Below are positions 10,467 through 20,399 of a stretch of DNA of 64,000 nucleotides, in pieces. The position numbers and the translations under genes were made by a program. Under the pieces are notes generated by a model. The model had not been told where the DNA came from. It did not search any database and saw nothing but the letters and a program-made list of their open reading frames with translations. Source of the stretch: Ceratothoa steindachneri. Taxonomy: Eukaryota > Arthropoda > Malacostraca > Isopoda > Cymothoidae. Location: positions 44,446,894 through 44,510,893 of the forward strand of contig OZ018330.1 of assembly GCA_963969495.1 (NCBI GenBank), written 5' to 3'. Position 1 is the stretch's first letter, and each line of letters opens with the position of its first letter.

Positions 10467-11885
10467 GTGGCCACTGCAGAGATCAAACTCCCAGGGAGAT
10501 GCCTTGTGCTACTTTACTGGGATGCCAAGCAGCTGCCTGACATTGCTGGGGGATATGAACACATTGAGAGGCTCGCCATTCACATCACAGGTTGGTACAA
10601 GGAGTACCTCTTGGAAGCAGCCAAGATTCCCCAAGGTACTGGGCATCACATGGCAGAGGCTGTCCTCAAGGCAGTATCCGACGCTGGACTGAAGGTGCAC
10701 ATTCAAGGAATGATGTTTGATACTACTGCCTTGAACATGGGTCCCAATGAAGGAACCTACATCAAGATTCATGAGAGTTTGGGAAGGAATCTCCTTTGGT
10801 TTGCATGCAGGCACCACATCCTGGAAGTGATCCTTCGGGACATTTTCAAACAATGTTATGGACCGTCGGGCGGGCCTAACATCCCTCTCTTCATCCGGTT
10901 CCGGGACCAGTGGGACTTACTTGACCAGAAATCTTGGACATCCTCCATGGAGGAAGAAAGCCTCCTTCCTCTCCTGGCAGATGAGTTGTCTGATGCAAGG
11001 AAGACAACTTTGAGCGAGCTCAAGAGTGCCATTGAACAAGAAAGCCATCCAAGAGATGACTACAAGGAGCTCTTTGTTCTCTCCTACATCTTCCTGGGAA
11101 CTGATATTGGGACGACTTTTAAGATGAGGGCATCAGGAGCATTTCATCAAGCGAGATGGATGTTGAAGGGAATCTATGCTCTCAAGATTTTCCTCTTCAG
11201 GTCACAGTTTTGGCTGACCTCTCACGAACTTCAAGCCATGGAACAGGTGTCCCTCTTTGTTGTCCTCCTTTACACCATTCCGTGGAATGAGGTCATGGTT
11301 CCTCCCCATGCTCCCTACAAGGATCTCCTCTTCATAAGGGAACTTTACAGAGGAATCTCCAATAATTGCATTGCTGAAATGGCCCTAAAGGCATTCAAGC
11401 ACCATCTCTGGTACGTTTCAGAAGCCTTGGCACCTCTCTCTCTTTTTGATGAAAGGGTTACAAGGCAAGAGAAGGCCTCCATGGTCCAGAACATGAAGAG
11501 GGAGGGGAAGGGACTGAAACATCTGGACAGAAAGGCCTTCAATCTCAACAAGCTTGTTTCAGGCTTCTTCAGTTCCCAGTCGAGAAAGGCACTGGATCTC
11601 CTGCTCCCAGGACAAGGAGAGGAACTAGCCACACTCTTGGCTAAGTGCCCCACCAGTTGGGAGGGGGATCCTCTCTTCTGCAAGATGAAGAGGGCAATTG
11701 ACCAGGTGAAGGCGGTCAACGACGTTGCTGAATGGGGGGTGGACCTGATAACCACCTTCAACGTGGCCATCATTCGAGAAGCTCAGAAGCAGTTCCTTCT
11801 GAAGGTGGTGGCAAAGGACAGGAGGGAGTGCCCCACAACCTCCAAGGCAGCTATACTGAAGCCCAAGCGATCAGACTCTGAATAA
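10467..11885 (+). CDS. FDTTA-family protein, uninterrupted 472-codon C-terminal frame
   Basis: This is the longest clean frame in the window, and it ends at a stop (TAA) at 11883-11885. Aligned with copy 2 it keeps YWDAK (copy 2: HWDGK), GVP/IPQGT-like text, FDTTALNMG (copy 2: FDTTASNTG), CRHHILEVIL (copy 2: CLHHIFEIML), RDDYKELF...FLG, ARWMLKGIYALKIFLF, HLWYVSEALAPLSLFD and VNDVAEWGVDLI (copy 2: VNDPAERGIALI). The spaced Asp residues followed by a Cys/His-His pair suggest an RNase H-fold transposase distantly like hAT (inference). I remember similar text only in uncharacterised arthropod proteins. The ATG at 10467 is only the first Met after a frameshift and is probably not the native start. 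The frame's integrity suggests recent decay or retained function. Confidence 0.6.
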   Translation: MATAEIKLPGRCLVLLYWDAKQLPDIAGGYEHIERLAIHITGWYKEYLLEAAKIPQGTGHHMAEAVLKAVSDAGLKVHIQGMMFDTTALNMGPNEGTYIKIHESLGRNLLWFACRHHILEVILRDIFKQCYGPSGGPNIPLFIRFRDQWDLLDQKSWTSSMEEESLLPLLADELSDARKTTLSELKSAIEQESHPRDDYKELFVLSYIFLGTDIGTTFKMRASGAFHQARWMLKGIYALKIFLFRSQFWLTSHELQAMEQVSLFVVLLYTIPWNEVMVPPHAPYKDLLFIRELYRGISNNCIAEMALKAFKHHLWYVSEALAPLSLFDERVTRQEKASMVQNMKREGKGLKHLDRKAFNLNKLVSGFFSSQSRKALDLLLPGQGEELATLLAKCPTSWEGDPLFCKMKRAIDQVKAVNDVAEWGVDLITTFNVAIIREAQKQFLLKVVAKDRRECPTTSKAAILKPKRSDSE

Positions 11886-12145
11886 AGCAAGGAGGTCCTT
11901 TCGGAACTGTTTTTTGTCTTGTTTCATTTCTCAGTGATGGCATTCTATTTTTACTTCTCTGTGTGTGAAGGGAAATATATTAGAACTTCTTTTGTCATAT
12001 TTGCTAACTTTTTGTTTGTTTTTGAAAAATTGTTGCTTCATGGGGGACCCCTAAGAAATGTCCGATTACAATCAAATTTGGCACAAATCTTTTACTTTTT
12101 GAGCGGAACAAAAACAACATGTGGCCCAAAAGTGTTGGCAATATG

Positions 12146-13689
12146 TGATATTTTGAACAGGTTTATGACACAAGCTACATTAGATGGCCAATCTTGAGAT
12201 AAAAAATCCAGAAATCACATTAGCTAATAAATTTACTACTCTTGAAGTAGCAATATCGAACAAGCTTTTTATTTTTTGCTGCATGGGTTGATATCAAGGC
12301 CAATCCGCATCCTGGAGGAAAACTGCCACTGAGGTTGGCGACCTACACGTCTCTGATGAAAAGTGTTTGTTGGAGGGATGCCAAGATTGGCCTGTGTTCC
12401 TCAGAATGATCAGTGTGGTTCTTGCACCTTTGACAAGTTGCATTGTTGACTTGTTAGGTGCTAATTATATTGCAGAGATGAGTGGTGGCCAGAACCAAGC
12501 CTGGAGAGGGTAACCAGTATATCTTGGAAGGTGCACCTGTGACAAATTTAGGCGGGCATGTCCAAAGTACTGTGTTGTTAGGGAGGTTTCAGAGGCGTGC
12601 AACAATTTGCGTATGTGTGTTTTCTCTGCTGTGGGGCTGTGGACTTCTTGTTACTGGGTCGTGATGGTTGTGGGTTTGTTCTGAGGCTGTGGTATGGGTT
12701 GGATGGATTGTCTTTTCTTGTGTATAACTGGCTACTGAGCATGTTTAGGTGCATGTCAATGGTGAGTATTTATTCTGCATGCAAGTGATTTATTCAGGTG
12801 AATTGTGTGCATCTAGTGACTATGCAGAGGGCTTTGTTTTGTATGAGTTGTGTATCAGCAGTGGAGGGAGTTAGTGTTGGATGCAAGGCTGGGGAAACAA
12901 AGTTATGTGTGGAACAAATGAATTGCTTGTATAGCATGATGAGCATTTCTTCATGTTGACCAAAGTTGCAGCCAGTGAGTGTAGTGCACAGATTTCAGCT
13001 TTTTTGATGCCTTGTTTCAGGTTTCAGTCAGATGTTGTGGTCATGTGCATTTCAAAATTAAGGCCAAGAATTGTGGGGGGTTTGTTGAGTAGGATGCAAA
13101 TGTTGTGTAATGGTCAGATGCTGGTGAGATTCTTCTTTCTTTTTTGTCAAAGGTGAATAGGATTGCAACCGATTTTTGAAGAGAATATCATTTTGTATTT
13201 GTCTAACCCCTGCTTGAGTCTGAGGAGGTATGTTTGCATGTTTCTGATGGTTGTGTTGTGACATATGGTTAGTTAGGTCAGTGATATAAGGGGGAGTATG
13301 AGGAAGCTTTGCGTATTTGGGACAGTAGCTACAAGTCACACTACTCCTTACAATTTGACTATAAATGGACAATATGAGTGCTATCTGGGTATCATTTAGA
13401 AAACAGTGACTATGCAAATTTACTATTTCAACTTGGGAATTGGCATTACCTGAAGCTTTGCATTCTATAGACTATATAGACTTAGCCACTTGTATGATTC
13501 TAATCTATCAAATACAGAACCAGTTCTCCTTGAAAGTATAATGCCTATTATTATTATATTTATTATTGTCATCTCTAACTTCTTCTTTGCAGGGTACATT
13601 CTACATATTGCTTTATTGTAAGATTATTTATTTGTTTCTTTCAAGTGAATCAAAACTAAATGTTGCTTGTAGTTTTCTTAACCTCCCAA
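12146..13689. other. No gene recognised
   Basis: The plus strand is unusually GT-rich from 12480 to 13340, with several short frames. None shows a domain pattern I trust. It could be the untranslated or ORF1 part of an unrecognised LINE. Confidence 0.5.
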
Positions 13690-14085
13690 TTGCCATGACA
13701 GTATTGTTCATTGTCTTATCACTAATCTATCTTTCTAGTTCTCTGCTCATTTCCCAGCCTGTTGCTCTCTAAACTTATCTGAATGCCCTAACTTCTATCT
13801 GCTTTATCCTACTTATCCTGATAGTCTATAGCTATACTGATTTTGAGACTGTCACTCAACACTTTCACAGCATTGCAATTCAAGAGCAACCCATTTATTG
13901 CATACAAATCCCTTCCAAAAATCTCACTCAATGTATCTAAAGACACCAGTCAATACTATCAGACAATACTTTCACTCTGATTTATCCCAACTGCACATGA
14001 TATCCACTCACTACCTAGTCTAATACTTGGTAAAATTCATGACACTACACACCTACTTCTATCCAAAACTTGCCTAACAAATCCC
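13690..14085 (-). pseudogene. CR1-type LINE esterase (SGNH) fragment
   Basis: This minus-strand sequence is a second copy of the segment at 19715-20050, to which it is alignable over about 350 bp. It retains VVSxILPSIRLGSEW and LYAINGLLLNCNAVKVLS. The latter corresponds to the DG-x-H-LN block that ends SGNH/GDSL hydrolase domains. Several CR1-type LINEs carry such an esterase in their first ORF. The catalytic Asp-x-x-His appears as NGLLLN here, so both catalytic residues of that block are lost. It abuts a CR1 endonuclease fragment, probably belonging to another copy. Confidence 0.6.
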
Positions 14086-15308
14086 TATAAGAAAAGAATG
14101 AGTCTGCAAAAAGTTAATCAGTGCAGCTTTCTTCCATGATGTTGGTACATGCTGTACTAAATTTAATCTTATCCCCTTTGTAATTAAAATATCCTCTAAT
14201 TTCTCATTACCCTGAAGATCAAGATCTCCTCAGGTACGATTAGAATATCCTTGAGTGTAAATACTGAAAGAAAATACTTATTTAACATCTTATCCATTGC
14301 ATCACTACCACTCACTAACTTTCCATCTATAATTTTAAGGGGGCCTATTTTATCGCTAGTCTTAGTTCTGAATAATCAAAAGAAACAGAGGATCTTTCTT
14401 TGCCTTATTTGCCACTTTTATTTCATAATTTCTCTTTGTTACACTAATTAACGGAGTTAGCTCATCATATGGGTGCTTTAATTGACCCTCACCAGTTTTT
14501 TATTTCCCTATAAATACACCTTTTAATGCCAATATCTCTATAAATACCTCTCTTAATACCAATGTTTAATTTTATCTGACATCCATTTAGGGCCAATAGC
14601 CTTGGCTCTAATCTTCCAATATGAAATATTCATATTCTATATTCTGTCCAGTAATAAACTGCTTCGCAATGGTCTCATATTCCTCATCAATACCATTCCT
14701 CTCTACCTGAGGGTAATCTTTTCCCTCAACTTCTCTCATTGACATATTTCCTGACCTGACCTGACCTCACTCACTAGTCCCCAAACAAGTATTTCCAGGT
14801 ACCTCCTCAGACCACTATAATCCACTTTTCTAAGTCTGGACTTTTAACCTTATTTATTCTACTGATAACTCTGTACTATTTTAACTTAAATCTAATTTTG
14901 CAATGGTCGATATTTCCCCAATCTTTGTATCATAATACCTTCTTCCCTATTTGTTAGAACTAAATCCAATATATTATCACCTCTAGTGGGTTGGTTTATA
15001 ACCTATAAGAAAATTATCCTGCACCATAGTCAAAAATACATCAGCCATAGAACTACACTGGAGATTATCTCTAATATGAATAATCACCCCTCTTCCTTTC
15101 CTCTTATTCTTATTTCTAGAAACATAACTATCAATCTGGACCTCAAGTATAAAGTTCTTTCCTGCCAAATCAAGCTATGACACTTATCACAATAACATCA
15201 AAATTATCTACACTCACTAGCTCTCTTAACAAATCAATATTATTCCTTATGCTCCTACTATTTGTGCAGTATATTTTCAATTTATCATTCTTTATGGTCT
15301 TCTCATTA
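14086..15308 (-). pseudogene. CR1-type LINE endonuclease and linker, 5' part split by a transposon
   Basis: Read on the minus strand, it begins near 15290 with SRSIRNNIDLLRELVSVDNFDVIVIS, here in pieces: a typical start of a CR1 endonuclease (N-x-RSI-x-N-K-x-D-x-L). It continues with YVSRNKNKRKGRGVIIHIRD (about 15135-15076), matching the DR-x-x-x-RGGGV region. Further on, WMSDKIK and TKRNYEIKVANKAKKDP-like text match the region between endonuclease and RT. A final fragment (VPTSWKKAALINF, near 14140) resembles the start of the RT after an internal deletion. The upstream ORF1 continues across the transposon at 19712-20395. Confidence 0.7.
15305..15308. repeat. ATTA target-site duplication, left
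   Basis: The four bases ATTA immediately precede the left terminus GGGGCATTC of the 4.4 kb transposon and are repeated right after the right terminus (19708-19711). Confidence 0.7.
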
Positions 15309-15790
15309 GGGGCATTCTACGTGAAGTGTACACAGCTTCCTGACACCTTGGTCACAGATTCACATGAAATTTACATCATCTGTTGGTTATGATGAATAAA
15401 GTTAGGTCACATAATAAGTATGAGGCCTATCTGGTCATTGTGGTCATATTTATGGCCAGATCAATTTTTGGTCAAACTGATTGACCCAAAACCTTTGAGA
15501 GATCATAACTTTGGCCAGAATAAACCAATCTGAACGATTTTAATATGAAAATGTTCAGGAAAAAGATCTTTCAAATGAGTGGAAGAACGATGTTTCTATG
15601 ACAATTTTTGACATGATGACCTTTTTGTGAACTCTTTGACCTTTGATCCTGGCCAAAGTGCAACTCAGATCATCCCAATTTTTTTTCTAAAGTTACCTCT
15701 TTCTATCCTCCATAGCTCCAGAAAAAATAAACAGGGGATCTCCATGGGTTTAGAATCTATGGGCAATTATCTGACACTGGGTATACCTAC
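15309..15790 (+). repeat. Left terminal inverted repeat
   Basis: This pairs as an inverted copy with 19240-19707, with indels and roughly one mismatch in four or five bases. Shared patches include TGAAGTGTACACA, GACCAAAA-type patches, CTTTCAAATGAGTGGAAGAA and ATCTCCATGG. Confidence 0.75.
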
Positions 15791-16810
15791 TAAAAGTATT
15801 ATTAACCCAGAAATTAGGGTGATATCACAAACCTACGTAAGTCCTAACCATGAAATGGCCTATATACCTCTTATATAATCTTTTTGAATCAATAAATAAT
15901 ACATCACTACCTATATACACCTTATATACCTAAGTACCTACCTTATATAGGTAATCTTACCAAATCAATGTAACATGAAAAGCAGTCTTTAACTGCCTTT
16001 CATCAATCCTTAACTAATTAATGTATGTTTTTCAGATACCAATGTCATTTATGTCTTCAATATATAAATTAAAATAATTTCAAGATATCTTCTAAACTAC
16101 CTACTTAATATTAATTGTGAGATTATCTGCAGATCCTAAAATAATTTACAGGTGTGTAATTTTGTTATTTAGTTTTGATAAGTTTGAAATACCTAATGAT
16201 TTTTATACAGCTACCTACCTACCAAATTATTATATGAAAAAGGAGAATGATTTATTACTTTTTAGGCATCTAAAATGAACACCCATTAATTAATAGTGAC
16301 TTTTGATTGATCACATATTTTTCCTATGCCAAGCTATTCTCAGCAATGCATTATGATGGAGCCATTAGCTAACTTAATAGCTATTAGGGTTGAAGCGGTG
16401 GACTGAGAAAACATGGAAATAATCAAAAATAATGTTGATTATTGAATAGGTACCTACTCTTTTCTTGTGTTTTGTCCACTTCTCTGCAAATTTATGAAGA
16501 ATCAAATCTTAAAAAGCACTAATGTAAATGTTTGTTAGTTATAAACCAGTCTACCAACCTAAAGCCCTTTGCACCTAAACTTTGACCTATTTCTACTAAG
16601 ATATAATACTTGATAATTATTAGGCACTTCTTTCTTTGCTTACCAATTTTCTAGGACAATGCAATGATTCAAGCAGCTATATTGTATATTGGCAATTTTA
16701 AATATAATTGCTTCAATCATTTATATGTGTTTATTTTAATTAATTTATTGTATATTGTTTTTAAACAGTAATTTACTATTTGGATCTTTTTCAGGCTTTG
16801 TTTCATTAAG

Positions 16811-19036
16811 ATGGCGAATCGAAAGTACTGCAGCGATCCGCTGAAGATACATAAATCCCTGCAAAAGAAAGACCTAAGAAATGTTTCTGCTCAACTTTTG
16901 CAGAAGTTTTCATCTCTTCTTAGCAAAGATGATAAGCTTTGTTCTGTTTGTAGGAAGAAGCTTTCAGTTACCAATGGAGCAAAATACTCCAGAGGAGTCC
17001 AGAACTTCAGCATCTGAACATGAGTTCAATGAGATAGATGCCTAGCTAAAAAGAGGATTCAGATGTTGTGGAAGTTGAAGTTGACTTACTGAACCAATCA
17101 TTGTCTTTCATCGGTGAGAGCCCCTTTGATAAAAGGAAAGCCAAAAGGCATCCAACTTAGGTATCTGAGAAAAGGTTAAAAGTTGAAGAATCTGTTAGGA
17201 GAAAGTTGGATTTGGTCGTGGGTAGTAGTTCAGGAAAACGAGATGTGCTGCAAAGATGTAATGTGAATTGTATGCCAGAAGTCATCCAGTCTCTAAAGGA
17301 AAAATATCGGCAATCAAAATTCTAACCATATTTGCAACCAGTATGAGCGTTAGAAAACTCAGGAACGAGTTTGATTGCTCTCAGAGAATGGCCGTACAAG
17401 CTCACCATATACTAAAGGTGAAAGTTATGTTAGCTTCACCTAACCTTAAACTCGGCAGAGTGCTTCCTGAGGAACTAATATCTTTAGTCCTTGAATATTA
17501 TCATAGTGATGACATGAGTCAGGTTTTACCAGGGAAGGATTGACTAGTAGTGCGAATTGAAGGGGAAAAACAGAGGTTACAGAAACGACTCGTTCTCAAC
17601 AATTTGAAGGAACTTCATAGCAGTTCCAAAGTGAAGTACCCTGAGGTAAAAGTATCATTCTCAAAGTTTGCTATGCTACGGCCACGTGAGTGTGTTCTTG
17701 TGGGAGGCAGTGGAACTCACTCATTATGTATATGTACAATACATCAAAATGTAAAACTGATGATGATTGGATCCAAGATGTCTGATATCACTGATCTACC
17801 CTCTTACCATCACCTAGTTGCCTCTGTCGTATGTAATCCAGCCCATCCAGCATGCTACGAGATCATGTGAGTACCTGTGGATCAACTAAAAGCAAAACTA
17901 TTTTGATTTTATAAACAGGAGAATGTGGATAATATTGAATTCTCAAACAGTGGACATCAACTGATAGATCTGAGCTGGTAACCATAGTATTATTCGCTTG
18001 ATGATTTCATGGATAGATTTTGTGATTATGTCAAAACTTTGGTGAGACATGATTTTGTTGCAAAATCACAAGCACAGTACTTGGAAACTGAGAAAAACAA
18101 TATTGCAGATAGTGAATTTGTAGTAATTGGTGATTTTTCAGAAAACTATTCATTTGCAATACACGATGCAGCCCAGAGATAGCATTGGAATTGCACACAG
18201 GCAACAATACATCCTTGGGTGTTTTATCACATTAAAGATGGAAAACTCTGTCATGACTCATACACTATAATTTCAGTGTATCTATTTCAGCGAATGTTGA
18301 TAGAGTATCTGAAATCAGTATTCAAAATGGTAAAGAAAATTTACTACCTTTCAGACGGATCTGCAGCACAGTATAAAAGTGTAAATTTTTCCAGAATCTT
18401 TGCTGGCATAAAGAAGAATATGGTATATAAGCAGTGGCATTTTTTTGCCACTAGCCATGGGAAGGACCCATCAGACAGCTAAAGAGAGCTTGAGAAGACC
18501 CTATGACAAACAGATTATATCACCAAGAAATTTGTTTGTATTTGCTGAAACACTTGAGAATATGAAGTTTGGATATGGAACTCAAAAGGAATATGAACAG
18601 GAGGAAGAACTTTTAAAAATCAGACCTGGGACCAAAACTATTCCAGGCACACAAAAACTTCATTCATTGATTCCAATATTAATGGAGGCTCTCCAAGTTC
18701 GCCCATTTAGTCTCTGTGAGACTTTTAGATTAGAATAAGTCACAAAAAATATTTCATGTCCAGTGTTCAATGGAAAACTTGCAGGCTATGTCACTGTGAT
18801 TTACAATGTACATTGGTGGCTTGCTTGCATAACCGAAGCTTTTCTAGAGTCACGAGAAGTGACTATGAAATTTCTTCATCCACATGGATACTCTCATAGT
18901 TTTTGCTTCCCTGAAATACAAATCTTGTACTATGGACATCTCTGACATTTTGGTGTCAGTAGAACCAAAAACTGCAACAGGAAGAAGCTACACGATTAGC
19001 AAGAAGGAGTCTGATGCAACAAAAGTTCTTGTTTAA
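16811..19036 (+). pseudogene. Transposase-like protein of the 15.3-19.7 kb element, decayed
   Basis: The frame starts at ATG 16811 (MANRKYCSDPLKIH), preceded by a plausible acceptor (TTTTTCAG) at about 16795. Pieces in order are a Cys pair (LCSVCRKKL, 16939), SVRKLRNEFDCSQR, PEELISLVLEYYHSDD, PGKD, KRLVLNNLKEL and SKFAMLRPRECVLVGGSGTH with the following CTIHQNVKLM. Then come DFSENYSFAIHDAAQ with HWNCTQATIHP (about 18130-18210), YLSDGSAAQYK (about 18345-18380), HFFATSHGK (about 18440), and a C-terminal SYTISKKES near 18985. The spaced DF, SDG and HGK blocks look like an RNase H-type catalytic core (inference). I recall matching text only from uncharacterised arthropod and cnidarian proteins. 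At least six stops or frameshifts make this copy inactive. Confidence 0.65.
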
Positions 19037-19239
19037 ATTTTTGTCTTAAATAATCTTTTGTCTAATGTTTTGTATTAAATAACATTTTGTATAGGTAATA
19101 AAAATTGTAAATTTGTAATATTTGAAAGGTATGTTGTTTGTCTCACATTTCTGAAATGATAGAAAAATAATCTCTTGTTTATTGAATCTAAGACTGAAAT
19201 ATGATGACCGTTTCAAGATACATCAAACTTTCTCAAAAT

Positions 19240-19707
19240 CACTATTTACTAACACTGTCTGATGTCATAAACAGCCCCAGTAGAGCTACATGACTGAAAA
19301 TACCACCCACCTGATGGTATATAAATGCCCATGGATTCAAAATCCATGGAGATCCCATTATTATTTTTCCTGGAGCTTTTGAGGATAAATAGAGCTAACT
19401 TTAGAAAATTTGGGGGGAGGATTGAAGTTGTAGTTTGGCCAGGGTCGAAGAGTTCCAAAAATGGTCATCATAGCAAAAATTGTCCTAGGAATGTCATTCT
19501 TCCACTCATTTGAAAAATCTCTTTCTCCCGAGCATTTTCGTACCAAAATCGTTCTGATGGGTTAACTCTAGCCAAAGTATGACCTCTCAAACTTTTTCAG
19601 TCAACCAGTTTGACCCAAAATTGACCTGCATGCAAAAAATCATCAAAATCCATGACCTAGTGTCAAGATTTTGCCAAAAAGTGTGTACATTTCATGTAAA
19701 ATGCCCC
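19240..19707 (-). repeat. Right terminal inverted repeat
   Basis: Inverted partner of 15309-15790. The outer end, read inwards on the minus strand, starts GGGGCATTTTACATGAAATG. Confidence 0.75.
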
Positions 19708-19711
19708 ATTA
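19708..19711. repeat. ATTA target-site duplication, right
   Basis: Second copy of the ATTA found at 15305-15308. Together they mark the insertion of the 4.4 kb element. Confidence 0.7.
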
Positions 19712-20395
19712 CTACACTCTACCTTCCTAGTCCTCTGTCCATTTCACTGCCTGTTGCTCTCCAAATTCATTTGAATGCCCTCACCCCTACCTGCCTCATC
19801 CTAATTACTCCAACAGCCTATACCTATACTCCTCTCAAGACAGTGAACACTTTCACACCTTTGTGATTCAAGTGCAGCCCATCCATTTCATACAAATCCT
19901 CCCTTCTAAAAAACACCCATACTATCACACAATACTTTCACTCATTTATCACAACTGCACAACATCCACTCACTGCCTATTCTAAGCCTAGGTCAAATGC
20001 CTGACACTACACACTTCCTACTATTATCCCCAAACTTCCCTAACAAATATCTATATCTAGACACTAGCTCCTCTGACCTAGTTTTTCCTTTGTCATTCAT
20101 TCCTACATGTAAAACAACTACATCCCTTTTAGTTCCATCCACTATCCTTTCAATTCTCTCTCACATTGTAAGAAAAATACCCCATTCAAGCATTCCCATG
20201 CCCTCCACACACCCACATATGTTCTCGCAATGGCATCCCCCTCCTTTGGTAGTGTGGTCATTTCTGAGACGCTTCCTGCAGGATGTGGTGGAATGGAGTT
20301 TCCCTTCCTCCATGCCTAGAATTTCCCATACTCAGGGCAGAATTTCTACTCGATCCTCGTGCAGAGCAAGGGCAGTGTCCGAGCACAAGGTCAGA
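19712..20395 (-). pseudogene. CR1-type LINE ORF1 with SGNH esterase domain
   Basis: Minus-strand translation in three frames gives a GNSR-like nucleophile block near 20325 (normally GDS). It also gives KRDVVVLHVGMND (about 20140) and VSGILPRLRIGSEW (about 20010), and then YEMDGLHLNHKGVKVF (about 19900-19850). These are blocks I, III and V of SGNH/GDSL hydrolases as carried by CR1-type LINEs, where the esterase is thought to help membrane or particle interaction. The D-x-x-H catalytic pair is intact as DGLH. This is the 5' part of the LINE whose endonuclease lies at 14086-15308, separated by the inserted 4.4 kb transposon. Confidence 0.7.
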
Positions 20396-20399
20396 GACA

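Larger units (their letters stand above)
9870..12145 (+). mobile_element. FDTTA-family transposase-like element, copy 1
   Basis: This is one of two copies here of an unassigned multicopy protein family; the second is at 37754-41333. Coding homology runs from about 9880 to 11885. The 3' UTR (12040-12140) contains GTCCGATTACAATCAAATTT. A related motif (GTTCGATTTTGATGAAATT) lies at the same relative place in copy 2, which suggests that non-coding ends are shared as well as coding sequence. The 5' side is cut by LINE-A copy 8 at about 9860, so the N-terminus and any left terminal repeat are lost. Element boundaries are approximate. Confidence 0.55.
15309..19707 (+). mobile_element. 4.4 kb DNA transposon with long terminal inverted repeats
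   Basis: The element is bounded by inverted repeats of roughly 450 bp (15309-15790 against 19240-19707). The outermost text is GGGGCATTCTAC on the left and, read inwards on the opposite strand, GGGGCATTTTAC on the right. It is flanked by ATTA on both sides. It encodes one decayed transposase-like protein on the plus strand (16811-19036). About 1 kb of AT-rich, non-coding sequence separates the left repeat from the start codon. It lies inside a CR1-type LINE between its esterase ORF and endonuclease, and removing it restores a normal order of LINE parts. I cannot name a superfamily. A 4-bp duplication has been described for Sola, Chapaev and Kolobok elements, but the protein did not let me choose. 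Confidence 0.8.

Noticed and set aside
12482..13156. Plus-strand frames with several Cys residues as a zinc-finger ORF1
   Set aside because: The Cys spacing does not repeat any finger pattern, and the frames overlap in different registers in GT-rich DNA.
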